From Heterodera schachtii (Eukaryota; Nematoda; Chromadorea; Rhabditida; Heteroderidae), in NCBI GenBank assembly GCA_023374025.1, contig SIJG01000048.1:268511-332510 (forward strand): a stretch of 64,000 bases of DNA, written 5' to 3'. The first letter of the stretch is position 1; every line of letters starts with the position of its first letter. The notes under the pieces were generated by a model. The model was not told where the DNA came from and ran no database searches. It saw only the letters and a list, made by a program, of their open reading frames with translations. Of this stretch, positions 44,985 through 57,155 are shown in pieces. The position numbers and the translations under genes were made by a program.

Positions 44985-47900
44985 TTTCGTCTTTGTCTGT
45001 GTCCCAAAAGAGCCCTAGGACTTTTACCTTGGGCTTGTTCAGGCGATCCTCCTCAGGAATCGCATTCATTACCTCTGGCGAATTTGTAACAAATTCCCTT
45101 AAATTAAAAAGTCCTTCTTTAAGGATGGCTTTGGACTCTGCATATTTATGCAAAGCCTCTTCTGCGGATTCACACTCAAGGAGTGTGTTATCCACATATA
45201 AGGATTGGGCCAATTCTTTGGCCACTGGAGATTCATACCCCTTCAAATGGTGCTGCAAAGTCGCAGCCAAAATGAAGGGGGAACTGATCACTCCGAATGC
45301 CACACGGCAAAATCGGTAAGTGATCAAATTTGTTGGTGCCAGTGGTTTACTGGCGTCCTTCACCCAGAGGAATTTGGTGACTTCCCTGTCCTCCGGTTCC
45401 AAAGCAATTTGCAAAAATGCAGCTTGGATGTCGGAGAGGAGAGGGAATTTTGGGCATCGGAAACGCATAAGCATTCCGACAAGGTCCGGTAGGATTACCG
45501 GGCCTCTATACAAACAGGCATTGAGACTGTTTGTTCCTCTGGTGTGAGCACTGGCGTCGTAAACGACGCGCAATTTCTTGCCTTTGGCAAGAACTCCCTG
45601 ATGAGGGATATAATGCTCAAGAGTGCCAGGGGCTTTCCTGGCCTCTTCAATTATCCCTTTCTCCAATTGGTCTCTAATGGTAGCATCGTATTGCTCCATT
45701 AAATCTGGAGAATTACGAAGCTTACCAAAAGTAGACATTAGCCTTGAAAAGGCCATGCGATAATTGGAAGGGAGGTCGGGAACCTCCTCCTTCCATGGCC
45801 ATTTAACAGAGTACCGTCCGTCCTTTTCTCGACGAATGGACTTGTTAAACAGACTCATTGCTGTTTGGTCGTCATTTTCATTTGGATCGTCTTTGATTCC
45901 CAAAGACTCCAAATTAAAGAAATATTCAATTTCTTTAACGGTAGGCATTTGCCCTTGATTGGACTCATCAATGACCATCATTGATAGTCCTGGGTTCGGA
46001 ATTTCCGGCCCAAAGTCGGACTCTCCGTTTACCAAAGGGCCCAAGGTTGTTTGAATTACAAACAACCCGGGAGAAACTTCTTCCTTCCCTTGGAAGAATT
46101 GCCAGAAATGTCTGGCACCTATAAGTATTTCGGGCTCTTCCCGAGAAAAGCTCAAAGCGTGTGCCACGTCCTTGCCTACCAATGGGAATTCTTCAGAATT
46201 CCACTCTGCCATTTTAAATGGTGTGGAAATTCTCTCCGTCCTATTGAGAAGGATATCTTCCCACTTTCCATCCGTCCTTTTGATTTGGATGGAGTATACG
46301 GGAGAATGGAACCTTATTGGTCCATTTTTCTCTCCGCCGAAGCCATAGACTTCCATTTCTTCGGAAGTCACTTTAGGTGGCTTGAGCCTCTCTATGAGAG
46401 GGTCGGATATGTAGGTAGCTTGACTCGCTGGATCGAAGAGAAATGGAACTTTCATCCAAACTCTTCGATTATTTTTGGTTCTAACCAGTATTTTTCTGGT
46501 AATTAGATATGCGTGAGGCTTTTTCGCCGCTACGCTTGTCATCACATTAGTAGTGATGGATAAGCCTTCCATATCTGGAAAAACTTCTGAACCTGGCACA
46601 TTTTCATGTGTTTGCTCACACATAGTCAAATGACTTTGAGAGGATTTTGTCACCTCTTTTCTCATCTGATTATTTGATGGGCCCCGAGAGGTTCCCTCTC
46701 GAGACCTTTCCCCGTAACACACCATAAAGTGGTGTCTTTCACCACATTTACCGCACCTACTTAAGGATGTACAATTTTGTGAATTATGTCCCGTAATGAG
46801 ACAGTTTATACACCGGTCTTGGTCCGTAAGGCGCTTCCTTCGAGCCCCCGGAGTGGTGTATTTCGTGCACCGACTCGGTGCATGCCCCTTTGCTTCACAA
46901 AGGGAGCATAAGCGATTTGACCCCCTATCTGAAATAGGGATTTGAGATTTGTTGATGGCCGAGAAGGAACGATTCGGTTGAGGAGACATCCTCCTCACCG
47001 GTTCGTTTCGTTCCATTGGCCTCCATTGCCGTTCTTGCCGGAACGGCTGGGAGAAACGGAACGGTGTTCCTCTCCCTTGGTTAGCTCTTCCCCCATTTGA
47101 ATGTGGGGGAAAATTCCGGGGTTTTTCCTCACCTCGAAAAACCTGAGTACATCTCTGTACTTCTTCTTTCACTTCAACGATTGAGGTGATAGCTCTTCGG
47201 AGCTCTGTGCAATTAAAGGCACCTCCTGCCCTCATTTCCTTCTCCACCACTTGGGTGAGAAGGTGATAAGGCAGTTTGGACTTAATGGTGGAGGCCATGA
47301 ACTTATTTTGTTCATTTTCTCCATAGTCCAACAACTGATGGCAAATCCGCTCAATGGACTCTGAGAATTGTCTCAGAGACTGAACGGATTCCGCTGGTTT
47401 GGGAAGGTGGAGTAACTCCGCTTGGAGGGACTCCACCATCGTTTTTTCATCCCCAAACCGCTTTTTCAGAATTTCAACTACCCTTGGGTAATTTTCATCT
47501 GATGGCGGATACAAGTCAATTGCTCTCCGAGCAATTGACTTCTCTGGGAGACATCCCAGCAAATAAATATGCTTTTTAAAGTCTTCAATCTGAAGACTTT
47601 CAACGGAAGTCTCAAAGAGCTTCCAAAACAAAGGCCACTCTCGGGGTTCCCCCGAGAATTTGGGCAATGTTATTGGCGGAAGCGTCACATCATGACGCTG
47701 ATGCACAAGTTGTTGCTGCTGCACAACTTGTGCTGGCTGGTTTGGCTGGGGAATTGCCTCCCCCAGCTCTGAGAGGCCTAAGGCCCCTTCAATGGTGTCG
47801 ACAAGCCCTCGGGCTTGGTCGACCCAATGCATGAAGGCTTTGCCTTCTGGCTTAAAGTCCCTATAATTTTGCTCTTCCTCCTGAAGAGCTGGTCCCTTTA

Positions 47901-48101
47901 TTCTCAGGAAGATGGCTTCCCATTTTCCATTGTATTTCTCCAAAAGAGAATGGTTTTGCAGAGATTTTGTCTCTCTGCAATTAAGTCTGCACGGACACTT
48001 TGGTCCGTCAGCTCTTTGCCCAAGTTTTCTTGGGCTGTCTCAATATACATTTTGAGACGCACCACCATTGGTGCAATGGAGATACGTAAGAGCTCACTCA
48101 T
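44902..48101 (-). CDS. BEL gag, protease and reverse transcriptase
   Basis: The gag start MSELLRISIAPMVVRL (48101) runs 65 codons and is then out of frame with the long frame beginning at 47943, so one base is off near a T run. The long frame (1013 codons) has the gag capsid-like region (LPKFSGEPREWPLFW), three zinc knuckles (CSLCEAKGHAPSRC, CINCLITGHNSQNC, CGKCGERHHFMVC), an aspartic protease with FDPASQATYIS and a BEL-type reverse transcriptase with VVYDASAHTRG, DIQAAFLQI and active site YVDN. The protease triad DPA and the YVDN site are slightly unusual. It ends by a frame break near 44950. Retrotransposon replication proteins acting in virus-like particles. Confidence 0.9.
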
Positions 48102-48246
48102 TGCTCTTACGTTTAAGGAAAACGCAATATACCCCTTTGGGTTGCGTTTGATCCAAGCGCTACGGCTGCGCTTTGGATTTGCTTTTGGCTTAAGGGTTGG
48201 AGGGTAGGCTTACAACTGGAAGCCGACCCCTACGGGGCTCCAATTT

Positions 48247-48964
48247 TGTGGGCAAAAAGCCACAAAAATTTGCACTTCCCTGCAGAAGGGGAAGCAGACT
48301 CTCCCGGCAGAAGGGGGGAGTCTTTAAGCAAAGCGAATTTCTGTCCAAAAGACAGAAATTCACTGAGTGTCCAAAGGGACAATTAAAGGAGGAATTTCCT
48401 CTCCTTTACCGAAGGGACAATTTGGAAGGAGAAATTCTTCTCCTTTCCTTTGGTAAGCCTTTTCTGACCCTGTGGGGGTCAACGGCTTAATGGTCTGTAT
48501 TAAAGGGCTCCTGAGTGTCCCTTTTACAGAAAATGAAAAGACTAAGACCTTTTTCTTAACCTTTATTCAAATTAACACAATTACAATTTAATGCACAAAT
48601 ACAATTTAAATACACCCTTTGGCTTAGTTGGACAGAAAACTGTCCAACTGACTTAATGCTGATACAAGCAGAAGTGCTTGTAGAAATCTCACAATAAGTG
48701 ATTTGTAGAAATATGCAAAAAGCAAGAAGTGAAGAAAATGGAGAATGGGCCGGGCTTTTATACCCTCACAAATCAATGGGGGCGGGGCCAGGCACGTGAA
48801 AAATGTGCACAAGCAGATGGACAAAAATCCATTAAAATGGTGACTCATAACGAAAATGAAGAAAAAACAATGAGTCATAATAAAGAAGGGAGCGAACGAA
48901 GGAAATTGATAGGCAAAATTAATTAAAATTTGATCGGAATTTTAATGTGTCGCTTTTGGCGACA
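48247..48964 (-). repeat. BEL/Pao 5' LTR
   Basis: 718 bp partner of 39386-40100; should contain the promoter for minus-strand transcription. Confidence 0.92.
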
Positions 48965-49080
48965 CATAATTTTTTTGCAAAATTAAAATAAACAAATATT
49001 TTTAATTTTGCTTCGGTTTTCTAACAATTTTTAATAAATCTTTTTTTCTTATTTTTAAAAACTAAATTATAAAATTTTAT

Positions 49081-49713
49081 CCATTTGTTGTGTTTATTGG
49101 AGCGCCTGACTTGCATGGGTTGCAAGACGTAAGATCAAGAAAAAATAAATAAAATGCAAAAATTTTGAGAATTTTTTCATTTTATGACATTTTTCTGAGA
49201 AATCCGATCATAATTTTTAATAAAAATGTATTAAATTATTTTAAATCGTTTATTCCGGCACCCATTGTAATTTGCAGAAAACAAATCATAAAAATAATAT
49301 TACTTAATCATTCAGTTAGAAATTTAAAGAAATTTAAATTTTTGTTAATACGAAGTAAAACATTGTGATAACTTTTGTAAATATTCGCTAGATAATTAAA
49401 ATTCATAAGAGAGTAAATGGCACTAATTTGGTTAACTTTGAAAATAAAAATATTGTAAACCGCAAAATTGTAAAATAATATTATTTTTTAAAATTTTTCG
49501 TTCTTCCCCCCCCCCCCCCCACCCCACCCTCAGCCTGACGGCAGTCTTGAACGGCTCGTCAAAGAGTCGGAGCTGTTGCGCCAATCGTTTGGCCATCTGT
49601 TCGACTTTGTGCTGATCAACAACGACATTGACGAGACCATCCGTCAGTTGGAGTCGGTGGTGGAAAAACTCAGTGCCATTCCCCAATGGGTGCCGGTTTC
49701 GTGGGTCTACTAA
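49081..49713 (+). pseudogene. lin-2: LIN-2/CASK 3' end, copy A
   Basis: A partial exon (49081-49128, [16 protein letters not shown], donor gtaaga) and the terminal exon 49534-49713 ([31 protein letters not shown], ending [11 protein letters not shown], stop), the hallmark C-terminus of CASK/LIN-2. Compared with copy C, about 245 bp carrying one whole exon and the 5' part of the next are deleted just before 49081, so the guanylate-kinase domain cannot be completed. The BEL element sits between this copy and the exon at 39091. Confidence 0.85.
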
Positions 49714-50236
49714 AAAGCTGCACGCACGCGGCGGTGATCACTTACATGGCACTAACTACTAACACTCTCGAATTTATTAGCTTTTTCTTAATTTATATGG
49801 CGATTTATATTGTCCTTTGATTGCTCCCCTCTGATTTCGTTTTCTTTTTTTTTTTGCTTACCCCCCTCCCCCGGCCGTTTTCTGCTTCAGTTCCCTCATT
49901 TTTCCAAAAAATTATCACTGAAAAATTTTCACAAAATTTTTTCTTGAAACAAATTAAAAAAACTCACTCTGGTAATAGGGGCTGCTCGAGAGTTGAACTT
50001 TACGAGTTCGAGAAGAACCGAGTCCGAGAATCGAGTCCTTGAATACTCTCCACACCCAAAAAACAAGAGTTTTCTCTACTCGAGAGCCAAAAAAATGTCT
50101 TGCCTTTGTTCGCAAACACAAAAAAAAAGAATTGTTTTTCATACTTTTAATTTATTTTAATTCAAATTTTTTTTATTTGAATTAATTAAATATTTTATCT
50201 ATCATTATGATCATTACCAAAATCTTTTTGGGTAAA

Positions 50237-50288
50237 ATGGGCCGGGGATCAACAAAAGTACAAAGGAATCAAAGCAACAAAGGCAAAG
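50237..50288 (+). pseudogene. First exon of a small basic gene, copy A
   Basis: ATG then GRGSTKVQRNQSNKGK before donor gtaaat. In copy C (minus strand) a second exon completes a 48-residue protein; here that exon lies in a deleted segment. Same in copy B near 54180-54231. Confidence 0.5.
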
Positions 50289-50595
50289 GTAAATGAAAAA
50301 GAAAAGACCGCTCGCGCCGTCGGGGACGACGCCGTCGCGGAAGGAAGCAAATTCACCTAAGGCCATTTTTTAGGCCGTGGGAAATGAATTTTTTTTATTT
50401 TTCAATGATAATGTTTTTCTGTTCTTATTCAGAAACAAGATGATCAATGTTCATCAATTGCCGTTCTTCGGCCAAAACCAGGCTTTTATGGGTGGGTTTA
50501 AACTATTTATAAATAAAGTGAGTTAAATAAACCCATTTTTTTCCCACAAAATCTTTTTTATCTGTTACTTAACAGTTTTTGTGACAAGTTTTTAA

Positions 50596-50790
50596 TTATA
50601 TTTGAAATATAATATTAAATAATTTCCATTCCAAATTATTCCTTTTTATATGCAAGACCCTTTGGAATTGGATCAAAAAGCCCCGGGCGCGTTTTTCCGA
50701 CTCAATCGACCGACTCAATTGCCATTTCGTGCCGTCTGTCCTGCTTTTTTTCGTGGCAATGATCTCGGCAAACATGTGAATAATCTGCAA
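50596..50790 (-). other. Minus-strand frame, possible exon, copies A and B
   Basis: Reads IIHMFAEIIATKKSRTDGTK then WQLSRSIESEKRARG after tttgcag. The equivalent at 54539-54733 is identical; the inverted copy at about 56573 has lost the middle and stops early. Not recognised. Confidence 0.3.
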
Positions 50791-50947
50791 AATATTTAAA
50801 TTGAAAATATTTTAATTAATAAATAAAAAATAGGCATTTTAAATTGGATTGTGGTGGCTAAATTAAAAGTGTTTTATTTTTATTACTTTTGAGTTTCGGC
50901 TTCGGCGGCATGGAGCCCATGCGTTGCCTTGTAAGAGGCTCCTCACC

Positions 50948-52911
50948 GGTTCGTTTCGTTCCATTGGCCTCCATTGCCGTTCTTGCCGGAACGGCTGGGA
51001 GAAACGGAACGGTGTTCCTCTCCCTTGGTTAGCTCTTCCCCCATTTGAATGTGGGGGAAAATTCCGGGGTTTTTCCTCACCTCGAAAAACCTGAGTACAT
51101 CTCTGTACTTCTTCTTTCACTTCAACGATTGAGGTGATAGCTCTTCGGAGCTCTGTGCAATTAAAGGCACCTCCTGCCCTCATTTCCTTCTCCACCACTT
51201 GGGTGAGAAGGTGATAAGGCAGTTTGGACTTAATGGTGGAGGCCATGAACTTATTTTGTTCATTTTCTCCATAGTCCAACAACTGATGGCAAATCCGCTC
51301 AATGGACTCTGAGAATTGTCTCAGAGACTGAACGGATTCCGCTGGTTTGGGAAGGTGGAGTAACTCCGCTTGGAGGGACTCCACCATCGTTTTTTCATCC
51401 CCAAACCGCTTTTTCAGAATTTCAACTACCCTTGGGTAATTTTCATCTGATGGCGGATACAAGTCAATTGCTCTCCGAGCAATTGACTTCTCTGGGAGAC
51501 ATCCCAGCAAATAAATATGCTTTTTAAAGTCTTCAATCTGAAGACTTTCAACGGAAGTCTCAAAGAGCTTCCAAAACAAAGGCCACTCTCGGGGTTCCCC
51601 CGAGAATTTGGGCAATGTTATTGGCGGAAGCGTCACATCATGACGCTGATGCACAAGTTGTTGCTGCTGCACAACTTGTGCTGGCTGGTTTGGCTGGGGA
51701 ATTGCCTCCCCCAGCTCTGAGAGGCCTAAGGCCCCTTCAATGGTGTCGACAAGCCCTCGGGCTTGGTCGACCCAATGCAAGAAGGCTTTGCCTTCTGGCT
51801 TAAAGTCCCTATAATTTTGCTCTTCCTCCTGAAGAGCTGGTCCCTTTATTCTCAGGAAGATGGCTTCCCATTTTCCATTGTATTTCTCCAAAAAGAGATG
51901 GTTTTGCAGAGATTTTGTCTCTCTGCAATTAAGTCTGCACGGACACTTTGGTCCGTCAGCTCTTTGCCCAAGTTTTCTTGGGCTGTCTCAATATACATTT
52001 TGAGACGCACCACCATTGGTGCAATGGAGATACGTAAGAGCTCACTCATTGCTCTTACGTTTAAGGAAAACGCAATATACCCCTTTGGGTTGCGTTTGAT
52101 CCAAGCGCTACGGCTGCGCTTTGGATTTGCTTTTGGCTTAAGGGTTGGAGGGTAGGCTTACAACTGGAAGCCGACCCCTACGGGGCTCCAATTTTGTGGG
52201 CAAAAAGCCACAAAAATATGCACTTCCCTGCAGAAGGGGAAGCTGACTCTCCCGGCAGAAGGGGGGAGTCTTTAAGCAAAGCGAATTTCTGTCCAAAAGA
52301 CAGAAATTCACTGAGTGTCCAAAGGGACAATTAAAGGAGGAATTTCCTCTCCTTTACCGAAGGGACAATTTGGAAGGAGAAATTCTTCTCCTTTCCTTTG
52401 GTAAGCCTTTTCTGACCCTGTGGGGGTCAACGGCTTAATGGTCTGTATTAAAGGGCTCCTGAGTGTCCCTTTTACAGAAAATGAAAAGACTAAGACCTTT
52501 TTCTTAACCTTTATTCAAATTAACACAATTACAATTTAATGCACAAATACAATTTATATACACCCTTTGGCTTAGTTGGACAGAAAACTGTCCAACTGAC
52601 TTAATGCTGATACAAGCAGAAGTGCTTGTAGAAATCTCACAATAAGTGATTTGTAGAAATATGCAAAAAGCAAAAAGTGAAGAAAATGGAGAATGGGCCG
52701 GGCTTTTATACCCTCACAAATCAATGGGGGCGGGGCCAGGCACGTGAAAAATGTGCACAAGCAGATGGACAAAAATCCATTAAAATGGTGACTCATAACG
52801 AAAATGAAGAAAAACAATGAGTCATAATAAAGAAGGGAGCGAACGAAGGAAATTGATAGGCAAAATTAATTAAAATTTGATCGGAATTTTAATGTGTCGC
52901 TTTTGGCGACA
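50948..52911 (-). pseudogene. Truncated BEL copy: gag start and 5' LTR only
   Basis: The gag frame 50863-51891 runs straight into LIN-2 flank at the duplication junction (codons after NEPVRS are non-BEL). LTR 52195-52911 is complete. Its early gag frame break lies in the same T-rich stretch as in the full element but at a different base, which fits independent errors. It exists only because of the tandem duplication and has no second LTR. Confidence 0.9.
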
Positions 52912-54945
52912 CATAATTTTTTTGCAAAATTAAAATAAACAAATATTTTTAATTTTGCTTCGGTTTTCTAACAATTTTTAATAAATCTTTTTTTCTTATT
53001 TTTAAAAACTAAATTATAAAATTTTATCCATTTGTTGTGTTTATTGGAGCGCCTGACTTGCATGGGTTGCAAGACGTAAGATCAAGAAAAAATAAATAAA
53101 ATGCAAAAATTTTGAGAATTTTTTCATTTTATGACATTTTTCTGAGAAATCCGATCATAATTTTTAATAAAAATGTATTAAATTATTTTAAATCGTTTAT
53201 TCCGGCACCCATTGTAATTTGCAGAAAACAAATCATAAAAATAATATTACTTAATCATTCAGTTAGAAATTTAAAGAAATTTAAATTTTTGTTAATACGA
53301 AGTAAAACATTGTGATAACTTTTGTAAATATTCGCTAGATAATTAAAATTCATAAGAGAGTAAATGGCACTAATTTGGTTAACTTTGAAAATAAAAATAT
53401 TGTAAACCGCAAAATTGTAAAATAATATTATTTTTTAAAATTTTTCGTTCTTCCCCCCCCCCCACCCCACCCTCAGCCTGACGGCAGTCTTGAACGGCTC
53501 GTCAAAGAGTCGGAGCTGTTGCGCCAATCGTTTGGCCATCTGTTCGACTTTGTGCTGATCAACAACGACATTGACGAGACCATCCGTCAGTTGGAGTCGG
53601 TGGTGGAAAAACTCAGTGCCATTCCCCAATGGGTGCCGGTTTCGTGGGTCTACTAAAAAGCTGCACGCACGCGGCGGTGATCACTTACATGGCACTAACT
53701 ACTAACACTCTCGAATTTATTAGCTTTTTCTTAATTTATATGGCGATTTATATTGTCCTTTGATTGCTCCCCTCTGATTTCGTTTTCTTTTTTTTTTTGC
53801 TTACCCCCCTCCCCCGGCCGTTTTCTGCTTCAGTTCCCTCATTTTTCCAAAAAATTATCACTGAAAAATTTTCACAAAATTTTTTCTTGAAACAAATTAA
53901 AAAAACTCACTCTGGTAATAGGGGCTGCTCGAGAGTTGAACTTTACGAGTTCGAGAAGAACCGAGTCCGAGAATCGAGTCCTTGAATACTCTCCACACCC
54001 AAAAAACAAGAGTTTTCTCTACTCGAGAGCCAAAAAAATGTCTTGCCTTTGTTCGCAAACACAAAAAAAAAGAATTGTTTTTCATACTTTTAATTTATTT
54101 TAATTCAAATTTTTTTTATTTGAATTAATTAAATATTTTATCTATCATTATGATCATTACCAAAATCTTTTTGGGTAAAATGGGCCGGGGATCAACAAAA
54201 GTACAAAGGAATCAAAGCAACAAAGGCAAAGGTAAATGAAAAAGAAAAGACCGCTCGCGCCGTCGGGGACGACGCCGTCGCGGAAGGAAGCAAATTCACC
54301 TAAGGCCATTTTTTAGGCCGTGGGAAATGAATTTTTTTTATTTTTCAATGATAATGTTTTTCTGTTCTTATTCAGAAACAAGATGATCAATGTTCATCAA
54401 TTGCCGTTCTTCGGCCAAAACCAGGCTTTTATGGGTGGGTTTAAACTATTTATAAATAAAGTGAGTTAAATAAACCCATTTTTTTCCCACAAAATCTTTT
54501 TTATCTGTTACTTAACAGTTTTTGTGACAAGTTTTTAATTATATTTGAAATATAATATTAAATAATTTCCATTCCAAATTATTCCTTTTTATATGCAAGA
54601 CCCTTTGGAATTGGATCAAAAAGCCCCGGGCGCGTTTTTCCGACTCAATCGACCGACTCAATTGCCATTTCGTGCCGTCTGTCCTGCTTTTTTTCGTGGC
54701 AATGATCTCGGCAAACATGTGAATAATCTGCAAAATATTTAAATTGAAAATATTTTAATTAATAAATAAAAAATAGGCATTTTAAATTGGATTGTGGTGG
54801 CTAAATTAAAAGTGTTTTATTTTTATTACTTTTGAGTTTCGGCTTCGGCGGCATGGAGCCCATGCGTTGCCTTGTAAGAGGCTCCTCACCATTAAAAATA
54901 ATTATTTAAAATATTTAAATATTAAATATATTTTATTTTAAAATT
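52912..54945. repeat. Left arm of the inner palindrome
   Basis: Reverse-complement match to 56356 onward, with several indels. The match ends at AAATT (54941-54945) just before the first innexin exon. Confidence 0.85.
53028..53656 (+). pseudogene. lin-2: LIN-2/CASK 3' end, copy B
   Basis: Copy of 49081-49713 with the same internal deletion; terminal exon 53477-53656 intact. Coding bases of the terminal exon are unchanged from copy A, consistent with a very recent duplication. Confidence 0.85.
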
Positions 54946-54966
54946 GCCCTTTCTCTTCCATTTCAG

Positions 54967-56128
54967 CGATCTCCCGAACTGAATGAGGAGGAGCGCGAAT
55001 ATGCGCTGGATTATTGTACATCAAAGAACATGTACTACGTCGCGCCGGAGGAGGGCATCCCGTGGGCAAATCCGGAACGGCGGGCACGACAGCTGGGGTA
55101 TTATCATGTGAGTAAAAATTTGGCATTTATTTTTATTAAATAATTATTTTTGCAATTTTAAATCAAATTTTTTTGGTTTGATCATTGACTGATTCAAACT
55201 GATACCTCGGCGAAAGAATTTCAAAAAAATTTCTCGATGAAACTGTTAAGTGATTTCATTAATTATCTAAATCCACCCTTTTTTCCCATTCAGTGGGTGC
55301 CGATAATGCTATGCTCTTCTTGCAAGCGATGCTGTTCTACCTGCCCAACTGGTTGTGGAACCATCTGAACCAGCAGAGCGGTAAGTCCTCGTTTTCTCAG
55401 TTCTCCCATTATTTTTAAATAATAATTTTGGCAATTTTCTAACTATTTTAATAAGTTTTATGAAGAATTTACTAAATTTTTTCATAATCCCACCTACTGT
55501 TATTTTTACTAATTAGTTCATTAATTAATTATTTAATTGGTTAATTAACAACAAATTTAATTTGTGTTCACTTCCCATTCCTCTCCTCTTTTCACAGGCA
55601 TCGAATTCACCAAATTCATCGAAGAGGCAACGAAGCTGAAGGACATGCCCCTGGCACCAATTGAGGAGCGCCAGGAGCAGATCAATCAGCTCGGGGAAAA
55701 GCTGAGCGAAGCTGTGCTGAACCGGGACCCGTACCGTCGGATCGTCGGCTGTCGATTTGGGCAGTCGATGGAAGCATATGTTTCGGTGGGTTTGTTTTTG
55801 ATGCCTAATTGCAATAATTATGGTTAATTTGGTACGTTTTAAGTCTCCAATCAATTCGGTGTTTATTTTTTGGCATTTCTTTGAAATTTATACCCCAAAA
55901 TTGTAAAAAAAATAGTTCGCTAACAACAGTTAATAATTCCTGTGTGTTTTTTTACTTGCTTAATCTGTTCTTTCTTCCCCCGTTTAGCTGCTGTACGTCT
56001 GCATAAAGATTCTGTACCTGGGCAACGTGGCCATCCAATTCTGTGTGTTGAACTCATTCATTGGACGGAATTACCAATTGTGGGGATATGAAGTTCTCAA
56101 GGCGCTTCTCAACGGGCAGAATTGGCAG
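54967..56128 (+). CDS. Innexin (gap-junction protein), four internal exons
   Basis: Exons 54967-55107 (EYALDYCTSKNMYYVAPEEG, ending QLGYYH), 55294-55380 (WVPIM.., FLQAMLFYLPNWLWNHLNQQ), 55598-55785 (IEFTKFIEEATKLK) and 55988-56128 (LLYVCIKILYLGNVAIQF, NSFIGRNYQLWGYEVL). YYH|WVP corresponds to the invariant YYQWVP of innexins at the start of the second membrane segment; the exons span the first extracellular loop to the third membrane segment. Exon 2 is one base short, giving a frame break after WVPIML. The N-terminal exon with the first membrane helix and the C-terminal exons are missing: both sides run into LIN-2-linked DNA. So it is a gene fragment at the palindrome centre, unless spliced across the arms. 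Confidence 0.85.
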
Positions 56129-57155
56129 GTGAATCATGGGACTGATCAATCGCAATTATTTGGTCATTTTAATTGCTTTTTTTCGAAAATTGCTAATTTT
56201 TTCATCAATTTTAAAATTTAAAAAATTTTTATAATGAGTCATTAATTTTTTCTTCAAAAACTTCCCCAAAAAATCTTAAAAATTTTTCAAAACTCTTGAA
56301 ATATTCTTATATAAAAATTTATAAGAAATAACAAAAATTTTTTTCTAAATTTGAAAATTTTAAAATAAAATATATTTAATATTTAAATATTTTAAATAAT
56401 TATTTTTAATGGTGAGGAGCCTCTTACAAGGCAACGCATGGGCTCCATGCCGCCGAAGCCGAAACTGAAAAGTAATAAAAATAAAACACTTTTAATTTAG
56501 CCACCACAATCCAATTTAAAATGCCTATTTTTTATTTATTAATTAAAATATTTTCAATTTAAATATTTTGCAGATTATTCACATGTTTGCCGAGATCATT
56601 TCTTGCCTGTAAAAAGGAATAATTTGGAATGGAAATTATTTAATATTATATTTCAAATATAATTAAAAACTTGTCACAAAAACTGTTAAGTAACAGATAA
56701 AAAAGATTTTGTGGGAAAAAAATGGGTTTATTTAACTCACTTTATTTATAAATAGTTTAAACCCACCCATAAAAGCCTGGTTTTGGCCGAAGAACGGCAA
56801 TTGATGAACATTGATCATCTTGTTTCTGAATAAGAACAGAAAAACATTATCATTGAAAAATAAAAAAAATTCATTTCCCACGGCCTAAAAAATGGCCTTA
56901 GGTGAAGCAAAGTGGAAAATGCAAATTTTTTTGAATTTTATTGGCATTTTTGAAGTTTTAAGATTAGCAAAAGTTGAAAAAAACGCAATTAAACAAAATA
57001 CAAAGGGGAAAGGAGGATGAGGATGATCAAAGACCAATTAAGCACAAAAATATGGCCAAACGAAGGAATTAATTTAAAAAATGTAAATAATTTTGCACAA
57101 ATGCAAATTTTTTTGAATTTTATTGGCATTTTTGCCTTGAGTGCCGCCGAAGTGT

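Larger units (their letters stand above)
39386..48964 (-). mobile_element. BEL/Pao LTR retrotransposon, full length, with env-like region
   Basis: About 9.6 kb on the minus strand with two near-identical LTRs (39386-40100, 48247-48964) and a 5-bp target duplication CATAA on both sides (39381-39385, 48965-48969). A likely primer-binding site TGGAGCCCCG (complement of 48233-48242) follows the 5' LTR. Order gag, protease, reverse transcriptase, RNase H, integrase, env-like is that of BEL/Pao elements. Frame breaks lie near the gag start (about 47945), between RT and RNase H (about 44950) and between RNase H and integrase (43899-43797). The inverted copy of the flanking gene near 59797 shows the empty site. 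Near-identical LTRs mean a recent insertion. Confidence 0.93.
46991..50938. repeat. Tandem duplication, unit 1 (BEL gag-LTR plus LIN-2 3' fragment)
   Basis: Directly followed by an almost identical unit at 50939-54881. Each unit starts with CTCCTCACC (46991-46999, 50939-50947), and the same nine bases follow unit 2 (54882-54890). Unit lengths are 3948 and 3943 bp; most length difference is in a C run near 49508. Confidence 0.92.
50939..54881. repeat. Tandem duplication, unit 2
   Basis: Near-identical to 46991-50938. Differences seen: C-run length near 53455, a few substitutions in the LTR (for example TATATACACCC against TAAATACACCC). Confidence 0.92.

Noticed and set aside
42289..46506. Many plus-strand frames over the BEL element
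   Set aside because: Shadows of the minus-strand gag-pol-env frames.
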